NCBI GenBank assembly: GCA_035235625.1
Contig: CP141148.1
Location: forward strand, 32,303,057 to 32,367,056
DNA from: Saururus chinensis
Lineage: Eukaryota > Streptophyta > Magnoliopsida > Piperales > Saururaceae
Length of the DNA stretch: 64,000 bases
Direction of reading: 5' to 3'
Part shown: positions 11,830 to 23,689 of the stretch, piece after piece
How the letters are laid out: the number at the start of each line of letters is the position of its first letter
Numbering within the stretch: the stretch's first letter is position 1
The notes under the pieces: model-generated
Databases searched by the model: none
What the model was told of the DNA's origin: nothing
What the model saw: only the letters and a program-made list of their open reading frames with translations
Program-made: the position numbers and the translations under genes

Positions 11830-14300
11830 AAGTTATAGAATTGAGAGTCTAATAAATGATGAAATTTTGTGCAATCTTGATTTCTCAAACTTCAACACTT
11901 ACATTGTGTGTATTAAGGGGGAAATTACCAAGACCCCAAAGAAAATTGCTACCAGAAATTCATTTTTATACAGATATTTGTGATCCATTTAGTGTTCCTA
12001 CTTTTGGAGGAGAATGTATTTCATCACCTTCATTGATAACTTCTCCATATGGTTATATATTTCTACTTCATGAAAAATCTGAATCATTTCATGATTTTAA
12101 TATTTATAAGTTGAAGTTGAAAATCAACTTAATCAGAAGATTAAAGTTGTTAGTTCCGATAGAGGTGGGGAGTATTATAGAAGATATGATGGGATAGTAC
12201 AGCATCTAAGAACTTTTGCTTTTTGTTTTTAAGAATGTGAGTATAATATGCCTAGAACTGAGCAAAATAGAGTTGTTGAAAGGCATAATAAGAATCGTCT
12301 TGATATGGTGCACTATATAATTACAAATTGTTCTTTACTAGAATTTTTAATAAGGAAGCAATGAAGACAATTGCTAATATTTAAAATCAAGTGTCTTCAT
12401 ATCAATGTCAAAGACCTCTTTTGAATTATGACATAATAAGAAACCAAGTTTAAGGCATTTGCGTGTTTGGAGTTGTGCAGCTAAAGCTAGGCCTTATAAC
12501 TCTTAGTAAAAGAAGCTTAACCCACACAACTATAAGTTGTTTCTTCATTGGATACCCTAAAAAATCTAAAAGTTATCATTTCTATTGCCCAAATCATTTC
12601 ACTTGAATCATTGAGACTAGAAATAATAAATTTTTAGAATATGACATCATTAGTGGGAGCAATTCTCGTAAAGAGGTCATCTTAGAATAACCACTTTCAT
12701 TACCTTCATCTACACTTACCACTTTAGAACATCTTTAGTTGTCAGGGGAGAACCATAATCAAGCAAAAGATAATATAAATCAGTCAATTGATGATGAGTC
12801 TCTAAGGAGATCTATAAGGCAAAAGAAATCAACAATTTCATATGATTTTTTAGTGTACTTGCAGGAGCAAGAATATAATATTGGGATTGATGATGATCCT
12901 TCTTCTGTTAAAGAGGTCCTATCTAGTGTGAATACTAAAAATTAGAAGCATGCTATGGAGGATGAATTCAAATCGATAAAGCAAAACTAAGTTTGACAAC
13001 CTATGAAATTACCTAAAGATGTTCAACCCATCGGCTGCAAATGGGTATTTAAGATAGCGTGATTCAAAGAGCAAAATAAAATGATATAAAGCAATATTTG
13101 TCATAAAAGAATATACACAAAGAAATGACATTGACTATAGTAACACTTTTTCTCTTGTTTTAAAGAAAAATCACTTAGAGTGACTCACTACAATCTTTAA
13201 TTGTATCATATAGATGTAAAAATAGTTTTCTTGAATAAAGACTTAGAAGTGGAAGTGTATAGGAAGTAACTAGAATATTTAAAAAAATACAAAAATACAT
13301 ATTTGGTTAATAAGTTCCTAAAATATATTTATGGATTGAAGCAAACATCCAAAAAATTGTACATAAGGAGAATGTTATTGATGAATATGTATATTCAAAG
13401 TTTAAGGAGAGTAATTTTATATTCGTTGTTTGTATGTAGATGATATTCTTTTGGCCAGCAGTGACATTTGTCTTTTACAAAAAATCAAGGAGTTCATACT
13501 ATAAAATTTTAAGATGAAAGATCTTGGGGAGGCCATCTTTTGTGGTTAGTTAGAATAAAGATACACTGTGATAGACGACATGGTCTTCTGGGTTTGCCAC
13601 AAAGGGTTTATATTGACCATGTGCTCAAGAGATTTAAGATGAAAATTTGTTCTCCATGTAAAGCTCTCATTTTGAAAGGAGACAAGTTTAGCCTAATGCA
13701 GTGTTCACATAGCAAGGTTCAAAATTTTGATATAGCAAGTATGCATTTGTTGTTTTTGCTATAAGCATACTTAATCATTATCAGCATAATTGTAGTATGG
13801 TTCATTAGAAGGTTGCAAAGAATGTCATGTGATATCTTTAAGGCACTAAAGATTTCATGCTCACATTCAAAAGATCATAGTCCTTACTGGTTGCAAGATA
13901 TTCTAACTTAGGTTTTGTCAGTTGTTTTGACGGCAAGAAATCCACTTCAAGTTATGTCTTCATGATGACAAGAGGGGTTGTTTTATAGAAGAGTTCTAAA
14001 CAAACTCTTGTAGCATCTTGTACTATGGAGGTAGAATTTGTGGCTTATTTTGAGGCCACTAAGGAGATTATTTGGGTACGAAACTTATTTTTGGGTGTTG
14101 GGGAGTTGACTCCATTCAGAAGCCACTAAAGATTCATTATGATTACTCCACAACTATTCTCTAAAAACAATAAGAGTTCAGCTAGATCAAAGCACATAGA
14201 CATCAAGTATCTTGTTGTTAGAGAAAGAGTACAAAATTATTAAATCTTTACTAAACATATTAGCACTGACAAGATATTAGCTGATCCTTTAACAATAGGC
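11830..14300 (+). pseudogene. Copia pol remnant (integrase, reverse transcriptase, RNase H)
   Basis: The integrase region (about 11856-12500) shows RGKLPRPQRK and HFYTDICDPF followed by GGEYY-like sequence near 12170. The reverse transcriptase (about 13000-13760) shows CKWVFKIA, the catalytic LYVDDILLAS near 13430-13460 and, after a frameshift, KMKDLGEA and GLPQRVYIDHVLKRFKMK. The RNase H end (about 13900-14290) keeps ADPLTIGLPLK-like sequence. The order integrase then reverse transcriptase is diagnostic for Ty1/copia. Stops and shifts occur throughout, and no intact enzyme is encoded. Confidence 0.82.
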
Positions 14301-14851
14301 TTACCCCTAAAAAATACTCATATGGTATAAGTGTAAGATCTTCTTTTGATATTTTAGTTAGTGGGAGTATTTATATATTTGTTTGCAAATATTTTGTAAT
14401 GATGATTCTGAATTAAGGATCACATTATGTTTTATTCGGTCAAAGAAACCTATAGTCAATTATGGTCATTTTGTTATTCTCCATTCAATATTTGAAGTAG
14501 CAATAAAGTTTTTTGGACTACTTATAATATTTATGTTCAAGCTACACTAAATTCATTCAAAGGTCATGTTAGTAGGGTTATTGTTATAGTGACCATGTCA
14601 ATCCTAGTATCGTATAAATGAGTATTTTGACTGCCTTGATCCTTATTGGTAACTATTGTTATATCGACCTATTCACATTACCCTTTATACAAGTAAGAAG
14701 GTTTTTCAAAAATCGTGTGCTGACATGATTGCAAAGTTTGAATTTTTAAATTTTAAAAATTTGCATCATTTGTGTTCTTTAACCGTTGTGGGTCCAAGTG
14801 GGAGTATACATCATGAGATGTCCCCACATGTGTAAACAAGTGGGAGAATGT

Positions 14852-15593
14852 TGTTAGGTCCCCACATGTGAAAAATGAAAAAGTCATATTTTGCATTAAT
14901 TATAGTAAAAATTTGGAATTTACTTGGTTGCTATGAAGGAGTGTGTATGAGACTATTTATTGATATTTTTTTTATAGGAAGGGCACCATGTAACTTCATG
15001 CATTGTCAAGTGAGCAAGATACGCTTCTTGTCTCCAAATTTATGTTATTTATCTTATGAACGTGGCTATTCAGACCTCAATTTTTTTCCTAACCCCATTT
15101 TTTTTACCCCACCATCTTTTATTAAAATCTCCATCATCTTCCATATTTAAAAAGTCTTTACAAAGTCTTTACCCCACTTTCTCCTTCTTCGGCCTGGGTT
15201 CGATCACCAGCGTCGGAAGCCTATCTCGCCGCCAACCAAATTTAGTTGCGGCTAGAATCCTGCGGTGGCCAGATCTGGCTGCTGGCGGCTGTGGCAAGAT
15301 TTGGCTAGTCTTGGCGATTTGGCAGGGTTGGCTTTGCGCACAGTTGCGGCAGCCCTATGAGAGGGGCCGGAGTTATCGCTAAAACTGTTGTCGAAGGAGA
15401 AAGGGTAAGGTTTACATATTGAGAGAAGTATGAGCAAAAGAGATGAAAAAATATAGGGGAATAAAGTAAAAAAGAAAATATATAATTCTTTACTTCTATT
15501 GGGGGACATAGAAAAAAAACAGGGAGTCTGAACTATGGTTATCTTATACTTTATCTATAAGTGATGATCTTGTAAATACATATACATCTAACA
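14852..15593 (+). repeat. 3' LTR of the copia element, interrupted
   Basis: It follows a polypurine tract (GTGGGAGAATG at about 14840-14850) and begins TGTTAGGTCCCCACATGTG. It aligns with the 5' LTR up to 15057 and again from 15548. The intervening 481 bp are an insertion with a 9-bp target duplication. Confidence 0.83.
15058..15538. mobile_element. MULE-like element with GC-rich core inside the 3' LTR
   Basis: The segment is absent from the 5' LTR, so the empty site is known. It is flanked by the perfect 9-bp repeat TTATCTTAT (15049-15057 and 15539-15547), as expected for Mutator-like transposition. Ends are imperfect inverted repeats: left ...GGCTATTCAGACCTC then a T-run; reverse complement of the right CCATAGTTCAGACTCC then a T-run. 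The core at about 15190-15370 is much more GC-rich than all neighbours, and an open frame on each strand spans part of it. This layout resembles Pack-MULEs, which carry copied host gene pieces; no parent gene was recognised. Confidence 0.75.
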
Positions 15594-17970
15594 TACTTAT
15601 CTGCAGTGATCATAAAATGTTGACATTATATTTAAAAATTCTATGCATAAGTCACATTCTAGCCCCCACGTCGTCTCTTATCTACACGTCAATAATATAG
15701 ATTAATCTAACTTCAGACATTAATATCTAAAATGACATCTCTGAAAGCCTTATCAATCTTGAGGATCTAAAACTAGTAGCATGTGGACCCATGAGACATA
15801 ATTGCACAAGCAGACAATGTTTGGCGAGGTCAAGTTGGAACTTAAGTGAACGTGAAAGAAATGGAGAGCAGTGAATACCTGATTTCCTTGCATTGCAACA
15901 GTGGGGTGATCAGATAGCTACGGCTTAACTGCTGGGCTGATGGCATGGTGTGGTTTTCCTTTCATCATCAACAAAGAAACTATTTCATATTGGCTAGAAA
16001 GAGATCAGATCTTGATTAATCAACCCAGTTGCAGCTGATATATATATGGCTCAATTTACAATATTTAAAAAAACATATAGATAAATGAAGCTTCTTTCAT
16101 CGCCACAATGTCTAAGTTTCCGAGGAAAAGACTGCAAATTCAGTTCACTTACCTTATTCAAGGAAGAGTTTTTTATGTTCTGTCATCATTGTGAGCCAAG
16201 TGTAAGGAACACCTGTGAGGCGTTAATTTTTAAAATCGACAAATCAACGGTACACATACTAAAACACTTTCACGTGTACCAATAGTTAATATGAGGCCTA
16301 AGTTGTACAGTGCAATTCACCAGTCACTCATCTACAGACCAATATATCCTATGTCTCATATATGATAAGATTCCTTGACTAATCGATGGGGTCACTTTTG
16401 TGATGAATGCAAGCTATTGCCTTGTTTTTTTACCTTTTTCTCCGTGGATTGATGCCACTTTGTTTGGGTCTGTCTGGCTGTTAATACAGATGATTGGATA
16501 CTAATAAGGAGATGAATAGTTTTTTATTGAATTTGTTGCGGGTCCTCCATGTACTGATTTTATACTTATTCCATCACTTAGATGATTCTAAATGCCACAA
16601 TCAGAAAGATCTACATATCTCTCAGTTCTCTTCTACATGAAATGAAGTAGTGTGTGTGTGTATGAACTAGTGCCTAAAAATTTGTGTCATCAAGTAATTT
16701 TCGCTAGCTAGCCTCTTCATATACATTATAGTATACACCTTAGGAAAAGGTCAAGATGCGGTGAGTTGTATGCGCGGGTATCTTGTTCCGATAGCGCGCA
16801 TGCATAGCAGGGCAGGCAGGTAGATCAAAACCCTACCCATAAATGTTACCAGCCGTGTGATCAAAATCCTCCAGCACAAAAGCATCTATACGTGCGCCAT
16901 GCGAATATAAATGAGACTTCTTTCCCTTATTATATATGTTGCATGTAATCTTGCCCAAGAATGTGTCATTTACCTTGAAAAGTGAAAATATTTGAGCATT
17001 TTAGAGTATCCTTGTTAATATGAGCCCCAGGTCATACAATTATTTGTAGCTATCAGATTTCAATACGATAGCTCATGTAGTAACTCCTTGCATCATTGGA
17101 TCTTGATATGACGGCAAATAATGTTTGCATGTGAGCTGCCACTTACCCCAATTCTACTTCTTCGGTGCCATATCCATTTCTCCCCCTCCCCGATGATGGC
17201 CAGACCTTCCCCTCTCAACACTGCAGCAAGGGCAGAGGCAACAGGGAGCAAGAAGAGGGGATAATTTGAAAATAAAATGAGTTATTATGAGGTAAGTGAC
17301 AAAATATTTGTGTTTTTTGAGTGGGATAATTCACACATGGGGCAAGTGACAGATTATTGGGGTAAGAATATAGGCAACTATTATATTTTTGTGTTGAAAT
17401 CAAACTGAAATGGTAGGTTATTGTAGCTTAGACTGGCAACGCATAGGAGTTTAGAGAGAGAGGAGATGATGGTGGCACCTATCCACCTAAATGTGGAATT
17501 TGGATCTTGGGGTTGCACCTACTCAACCTAACAAAGTTCTTTGTTTAAACACGTCTTTGGCCTTCCTTGACTCGTTGCAAGTTTCCCTTTAAAAAGCAAG
17601 CTTCCTTTTCATCTAGGACAGGCTTCTTTCTTCCATTCAAGGCTTTGAAAAAGAAAAAGAAAGTTAGCAGAAGTCAAGATGAAAGTCCCAGCCTGGTAAA
17701 AATTTTCATCTTCAAATAAGTTATAAGGGCAACAAGTAAAATACCTGACAATTTGACCACAATTGCTATTATTTATAGTGAGCTTCAAATAATCACCGGC
17801 CCTTATTGCCATAAAAAAGTGATGTGAATGGCTTGGATCAGTTCCTTTGTTCTACAATGGTGTGAGTAAAAATAGAAGCTGTGAATCATTTTTCAACAAG
17901 GATCCTTGCTGGACTGGTCGGTTTCTCTCTCCGTGTGCCTCCCTTTAGGCAGCAGTTTGTTGAGATTGCC
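15594..17970. other. Intergenic; one broken MITE, no gene seen
   Basis: Mixed AT-rich sequence. At about 16163-16290 a truncated member of the MULE-type MITE family appears (GGAAGAGTTTTTTATGTTC, GTAAGGAACACCTG) with only a degraded right half. Short open frames elsewhere have no recognisable domain. Confidence 0.5.
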
Positions 17971-17977
17971 ATGCCAC

Positions 17978-17984
17978 TATAAAT
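17978..17984 (+). promoter_or_regulatory. Candidate TATA box of the MIR171 transcript
   Basis: TATAAAT in the context CCACTATAAATGAGGG lies about 540 bp before the hairpin stem. It is the best TATA-like site upstream on this strand, and the sequence after it is less AT-rich, as expected of a transcribed leader. The assignment is inference. Confidence 0.4.
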
Positions 17985-18514
17985 GAGGGACCAGTGAGAA
18001 AGGCAGATGTAAAGGGGAGACCAGAGCCCTTGCAAAGGCAAACAACACATCAAAAAAGGGGAGAAGGTCTGTTGTGGTTCTGCACTATGACTCTTTGCCA
18101 CCAGCAAACAAGAGTCCCTTTCATCTATCACTTGCATATGGCCCCTTCCCATCTGCAACATACTCTCTCTCTCTCTCTTTTGTGGGGATGGTGGAATCTT
18201 TACCAGACAAGAGTGATTACTGCAAGTCCTGCGAGACGTGACTAGCTTTGGCCACTGGATGTCTTGTGTTCATATGTTCCTTCACTAGCTCTCTTCCTTC
18301 CCTCTGAACAAGCTGGCTCTCTGATCATCTCACGCTTTCTTTCTGTTGGGAAATAATCTTTGCCATCGCCAGAAGTTTCAGCCACCCATCTGCAGCTCCT
18401 TGTGATCTTTCTTTCTCTATCATGTCTTTCTCTTTCATATGAAGAATGATCATGGAAGAACAACTGGAGTGTGCTTGTGGGAAGAAGAAAGGGCGGGCAG
18501 GGCAGACGAGGAAA

Positions 18515-18630
18515 AGAAGAGCCAAAATAAGGAGGTATTGGCGAGGCTCAATTTGAAGACATGGTTAAGTACAGCGTAACTATGTGATCGGATTGAGCCG
18601 CGTCAATATCTCCTTGGCCTTTCAGCTCTA
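18515..18630 (+). ncRNA. MIR171: MIR171 microRNA precursor hairpin
   Basis: The 3' arm carries the 21-nt miR171-type mature sequence at 18593-18613, beginning TTGAGCCGCGTCAATATC. The 5' arm (18531-18553, GGAGGTATTGGCGAGGCTCA...) pairs with it over about 23 positions with two G-U pairs and one mismatch. The star strand, set by 2-nt 3' overhangs, would be 18533-18553. The stem extends outward through GCCAA/TTGGC and inward through CATGGTTA/TAACTATG to a small loop near 18570-18575. miR171 is known to guide cleavage of mRNAs for GRAS proteins of the HAM/SCL6 group, which control meristem upkeep and branching. The mature sequence and arm position fit the family. Transcript ends are not visible. 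Confidence 0.92.
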
Positions 18631-18639
18631 TACAAAGGT

Positions 18640-20690
18640 ATCACTCGATCGCTTCTTCTTCTTCTTCTTCGTCGTCTTCTTCTTCATCATGGAGTTTCTT
18701 CTATTATATCAAAAGATCATAAAGACAATGATCATATTGCACTTATGCAGTCAAAGTTTTGCCAAAAGAAATCAAGCCCACTTTCCCTTGGTTGATGTAT
18801 GAATGAATGGCAAGCACAAACTGATCTGCAAGCCACTATATGATTTCTTTTTATTTTGTTTTTTCGTTTTTGACAAAGGACTATTTTTCGTTTCTTGACA
18901 AAATTGAACGTTGAAGATGGATGAGAGAGACTGAGAGAGCCCAAGGCCATTAGTGTGAGCTTGATAGGGACCACTAAGAGATGCCTTTCAGTTTGGTTTG
19001 CATTCAATTCTACAGCTCATGCAGAGGAGAAAAGTTCCAACTTGATGCCATGTACCAAAATTCCGTGGCTGTAAATACTAACTACTTCTGCATGGATACT
19101 TTATTATCACTTTTCATCATTTTTACCTGTGGGAACCATTCCTGGCTCTACATCACATGAAACAAAAGCATGGCCCTTAATCAAATTCCCCCATAATCTT
19201 TCTGGGTCCACATGAAAAAAACAATTGGCCAATTTCTTAAAAATTGGTCACTTAAAAAATATGTTTTCTGAACAAAAAAACAGAAATTCTATTAGTTTTA
19301 ATTAGTCAATGAGAATGATATATACAAACCCACCAATATCATTTGTTGCTGCAAAATACAAAAAAGCAATGCTTATTATTTACTAGCTCACCTTCATTGT
19401 ATTAGGCGTAGCATATGTTACTTAGTAACATAGTTGCAATTACTATTATGTTAATAACGAATTTAAATCCGCCAGTGAAGCTTCACCAGCTATTCCACTA
19501 ATAGAGTTTCACCGGTCTAATCGCCCAGAATCGATGGTACACACTAGATCTTCACAGGGATTGCGAAAGAGTTGTGTGCTATAGTGTAGGCCGTTGATTC
19601 TAGGCAATCAACGGCTGGTCATCAAGTTGTCGGTGAGCAGATTAGAGTTTGTTAATAACCAAAAGAATTTATTATATATGTTTCAATACCAAGTAACATA
19701 AAAAATTTATGCTACTAATAATAACGTATTGATTATGTAATTTCAGGATATACGCCATAGACCATGCATATTCTATTTTTCTTTTCTTTTATTATTACTA
19801 TAACTAATATAGAGTATTATTTTCTACCGCTAATACATAGAGGCCGGATATCTAGCCAATGTTACAGCTCTAGTGCTGGCTAAGTGAGTTGAGTCTTTGG
19901 CAAAGGGCAAGCCATTATTTTTCCATCCGGTGCTTAAAGAGCCGGGCTGATTAAATTTTTCCTAATACATAATTTTAGAACAAACAACTATATGATAATC
20001 TCTCTCTATTAACCTGCAGCTAGCTAGCTAGCTAGCTATCACCTTCAGAAGCATTTAAGCTTATCTTCAGGAAGCAGTTGCTCAATAAATTGCCACAGTG
20101 GCCTCAGCCTCCAGTGGGGTCGGCCTTATTTATGTTGGCGTTGGGCTGTAGCGGTTTTCATCTTCCCTCTTCTTTGTCCCTTTTGCTCAAGATCATCCTC
20201 CAGCCAGACCACATCACAAGATGCTGCTGCACCTGTGAAAGGCCCACCAGCTGTTTGCTCAACTCGGTCCCCTTTTTCGTCACCATTTCTTCTTAGCACT
20301 TGTCTTACAGATAACAAGGCGTTTTCATCTTCCCTACCCGGCCCCTCTTGGATTCATTTGAGCGCCACAATAATAATGCATTTAGACAAACAGGTATGTT
20401 CAGTAAAGTCCGTGTATGAGGGCGGACATGGCCCATGCATGATGCACGCAAGGCAATGCACTGGTCGTCACTACGTCAAAGCATGTCTAACTTCATTAGA
20501 TTTTCTTTTTTTGCTGAAAAAATTTATATTGCACGAGGATTAATAACACCAAAATAGTGACCCCTAAGAGCTTCTGACAAGAGGGGGATGACAGCAAAAA
20601 CTCAAAGTTAGCACTGAGGCAGCTATCATATCAGCACATGTATTGACTTCCCTATGTACATGCCGGGGGGACAGGGGAGCTGAATTTATA
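18640..20690. other. Intergenic downstream of MIR171; simple repeats only
   Basis: Contains a CTT/CTTCGT microsatellite at about 18651-18692 directly after the hairpin and a self-complementary GCTAGC run at about 20018-20038. A less AT-rich stretch at 20060-20480 has open frames without recognised domains. It may include the 3' part of the MIR171 primary transcript. Confidence 0.45.
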
Positions 20691-20779
20691 GTAGATTACC
20701 GAGCTAGTAAGATAATTTTATATTTGTACTTTTATTAAAATGGGAAGGGGATAATAGAGAATTTTACTATATATTATTC

Positions 20780-21115
20780 ATATATTACTCTTTTAAAGAA
20801 ATTTTTAATTAATTTAAAACTCAAGATACTTGAAATATTGCAATAAATTCTCCAATACCTTTTATTTTGATATTTATCATGTTCTACGTACATTTGCCTT
20901 CAAAAAAATTATTAATTTAAAACTTAAGAGATAAAATATCGCAATAAGTTTTTCACTATGTTTTACCTTGATTTTTATCATATTATACTTATATTACCTT
21001 TTTAAAGAAATTTTTAATTTATTTAAAACTTAAGATAGTTGAACTATTGCAACAAGTTCTCCAATATGTTAAAATTTGACAAACCTCATTTGTATATTAT
21101 ATTAACCTTATAGTT
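20780..21115. repeat. AT-rich tandem repeat, about three units of 105 bp
   Basis: Blocks such as TTAAAGAAATTTTTAATT (about 20793 and 21002) and the variant near 20900, followed by AATTTAAAACTTAAGA and ATTGCAATAAGTT-like sequence, recur at roughly 105-bp spacing. The units have diverged. No coding capacity is seen. Confidence 0.6.
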
Positions 21116-21209
21116 ATATGAAAAAAATATTAAATTTAAAGTCTTAATTGATTCAAAACTTGTAAAACTTTACAAGAAAATACATATATTCAATTATGCA
21201 ATAGGTAAG

Positions 21210-21711
21210 TAAGGGTGGCAACAGGCCATGCCACACTTAGCTTGGGCCCGTTGGGCTTGAACCATGTCGGGCTTAACCAAGGCTCATGATAGGGATGGGT
21301 CGGCTGGTATGACACTACCCATGGGCCTGATGTGTCATTCCTTGGGCAGGACCGGCCTATTGGTTGAACCTCAACATGATCATATTAAAAAAAAGTATAT
21401 ATACCTTTATATATTGATGCAATATGATATAAAATATATATTTATATTGATATTAATACCTATATTAATATAAAATATATAGTTATATTAATATAAAGTA
21501 TATATTGATATTGATATGAAATAATATTTATATTAATATATTGACTGGGCTCGGCTTGGGCTCGGGCCCAACTTGGGTTGGGTTTGGCCCCGGGCCCAGT
21601 CTAGGTTAGGCATGTTGCTGGCCTTGGCTACAAAACGCTACTAGGTACGACCCGGGCCAATTTGTGATCAGGTCGGGCTTAGTCAACCCAGCCGACCCAT
21701 TGCCACCTCTA
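21210..21711. mobile_element. Non-autonomous hAT-type element
   Basis: The ends are inverted: left TAAGGGTGGCAAC, reverse complement of the right TAGAGGTGGCAATG, as in plant hAT elements. Flanking octamers TAGGTAAG and TGGGAAAG match at six of eight positions, a decayed 8-bp target duplication. Subterminal GC-rich blocks with repeated GGGCTTGGGCC-type words surround an AT-rich core with ATATTAATAT repeats. Confidence 0.65.
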
Positions 21712-22017
21712 TGGGAAAGAGGCTCCAACATCTAACTCTTGTCCTAATTGGTTTCTAAGTTAAGTTAGAAGTCCTACCTAAGGAGGCTAAGAGAATATAG
21801 AAGTTTCCTCAATACAAAGACATCTTTTTAGAAATTTCTCAATATGTACACAACACAAAATGAAATTAGTAGTCAAGTTTCCCGATGTGAGCATAATCTT
21901 ATTAAAGAGGTCTCACCTTCTCCCACCCTAACTCAGAACACCTATAATCAATTTTGCCTCTATAAATACAAAATCCACCTGCCTCTTCAGTCTATAATTT
22001 CTTTGTAAAACTTATAA

Positions 22018-22149
22018 ACACCTTTCATATCTTATGGGACATCCTAATTTATTTAAAACTCCATATGTATACTACATTAAAGTAGGGGGTCATAGAATTT
22101 TTAGTTTTTTAAAAAAATTAAATAAGACACTTAATATGAAAGGGAGTAT
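22018..22149. mobile_element. Stowaway-like MITE, degraded
   Basis: About 130 bp with inverted ends CCTTTCATATCT on the left and, reverse-complemented from the right, TACTCCCTTTCATATT. AT-rich and non-coding. Confidence 0.45.
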
Positions 22150-22238
22150 TTAGTAGTTGTCAGCCGGTCATTGTATATGATAGATATTTTTTATTTTATA
22201 TGATATGATAGATAAGATGTATATTATAAATTTAAGAG

Positions 22239-22419
22239 GGAAGAGTTTTTCTTGTTCCCCACTAATAATGAGCCTAGCGTAAGTTACTCATAGGAGCCTT
22301 TTATCCTAGAGATCAATGGCATACAAGCTAATGTGTGCTTTGTCGATCATAAATATTAAGGGCTCCCATGTGTGACTTATGCTAGGCTCATTGTCAATGA
22401 GGAACATGAAAACTCTTTC
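22239..22419. mobile_element. MULE-type MITE
   Basis: Flanked by the perfect 9-bp repeat ATTTAAGAG (22230-22238 and 22420-22428). Inverted ends: left GGAAGAGTTTTTCTTGTTCC, reverse complement of the right GAAAGAGTTTTCATGTTCC. The inner half GAGCCTAGCGTAAG is mirrored by CTTATGCTAGGCTC near the right end, giving a long hairpin. Same family as 8282-8504. Confidence 0.82.
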
Positions 22420-22938
22420 ATTTAAGAGGAATACTAAACTATTTTTTATCACAAAATTGGTTATTCTTACTTTTTGTAAAATATTATAGAGAGCAAAAAT
22501 GTATGGGGCAAGTAAGGATGCATATGAGTGGAAAACGAATAATTTTGTAACGGCCAAAAAAATAAAAATAAAGTGGCATGCCCATAGTAACCTTCGTACA
22601 TGAGTAATATGAGATATGGTTTTACAACTTGTAATATTACATAATGTAGTGGGTGGTGGGGAGGAGATATTAAAAAAATTACAACCTACATGGAGATAAC
22701 ATTAGATTTTTCAAGATTATCTTACATGCCCTTCTGAATCTTTCTTCAACTAATCCACTTAAAGTTCTAATTGGCTTATACTTAATGATTAAATATTTTC
22801 TCTAACTATTTATGACGCTGGTAGCGATAAATTCAACTCTATGTTTACCACGTGCATTTGCATGTACACTTTAACTTGTATAAATAAAGGCACATATGGG
22901 ATTCTACTACCAAAAATCTTAACCATGTTACATAGGAG

Positions 22939-23561
22939 TAGGGGTGTTAAAGTAAGCTCGACTTGGCTCGACTCATGTTTGAGCTCAAACTCGAAGTTGG
23001 TCAAACCAAGTCCAAACATACATGTGTTCGGCTCAGCTCGAAGCTCAATAAAAAGTTAAACTCACATTAAGTATATTATTTTTTATATATATATGCATAT
23101 ATTACACATTATATATAGATTTCATGTCTCCCAAGTTTTAATTCTCTCCATTAAATATAATATTTTTACATTTTTCATGTACAACTACTTGAGGTTTTTT
23201 GTTAGAAGAATTATATAATATGTCTCATGAGATCTATAACCATTTTTTTATGAAACTTTACTCCCTCCGTCATGTATTAATAGTCTAAATTAGAAAATCA
23301 AAATCAACGAAGACTAGTTCATTTGATTTTCTAATCTAACACATTAGATCACTTACTAATCATGTTCGTTTTAGTGATTTTTCTCTAAATACCTCTGGGT
23401 CACAAATTACAAAACTAAGCAAATATCACAAGGCATAAAAACTTGACTCAGCTCGAACTCGACTTGAACTCAATTTGAGTTCAACTCAAACTTGAAATTG
23501 AAATTTTAAGTTGAAGCTTGAACACTCTAAAGCTCGATGATACCCGGCTTGTTAACACCAA
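22939..23561. mobile_element. Non-autonomous hAT-type element
   Basis: A 623-bp element with a perfect 8-bp target duplication CATAGGAG (22931-22938 and 23562-23569). Ends: left TAGGGGTGTTAA, right TTAACACCAA. Subterminal GCTCGACTTGGCTCGACTC-like words repeat on the left and, inverted, on the right. Around 23262-23350 a Stowaway-like piece (ACTCCCTCCGTC) lies inside it. Confidence 0.82.
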
Positions 23562-23689
23562 CATAGGAGTCTAACATAGAATATGAATAAAGGCAAACAT
23601 GTCTCTATGTTTTATGCTAAGACTCTTATGTAGTACCATCACGGTTTTTGTTATGAAATACGAAAACATTTTCCTATTAATAATTAGTA

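Larger units (their letters stand above)
7422..15593 (+). mobile_element. Decayed Ty1/copia LTR retrotransposon with nested insertions
   Basis: Two related LTRs (7422-7863 and 14852-15593) flank a body with a methionine-tRNA-type primer site, then gag, integrase, reverse transcriptase and RNase H remnants in copia order on the plus strand, then a polypurine tract. All frames are broken by stops and shifts, so the element cannot be autonomous. Three younger elements interrupt it: 8282-8504, 9226-10643 and 15058-15538. No clear 5-bp target duplication remains around the whole element, which fits its age. The 5' LTR is longer than the uninterrupted part of the 3' LTR because of internal indels. 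Confidence 0.88.

Noticed and set aside
17886..18530. Short open frames on both strands before the miR171 hairpin
   Set aside because: No domain or codon bias; the stretch is better explained as the leader of the microRNA primary transcript, though a small encoded peptide cannot be excluded.
20060..20545. Two overlapping plus-strand open frames (72 and 102 codons) in a less AT-rich stretch
   Set aside because: No recognised motif, no clear splice partners and no promoter; left as unassigned intergenic sequence.
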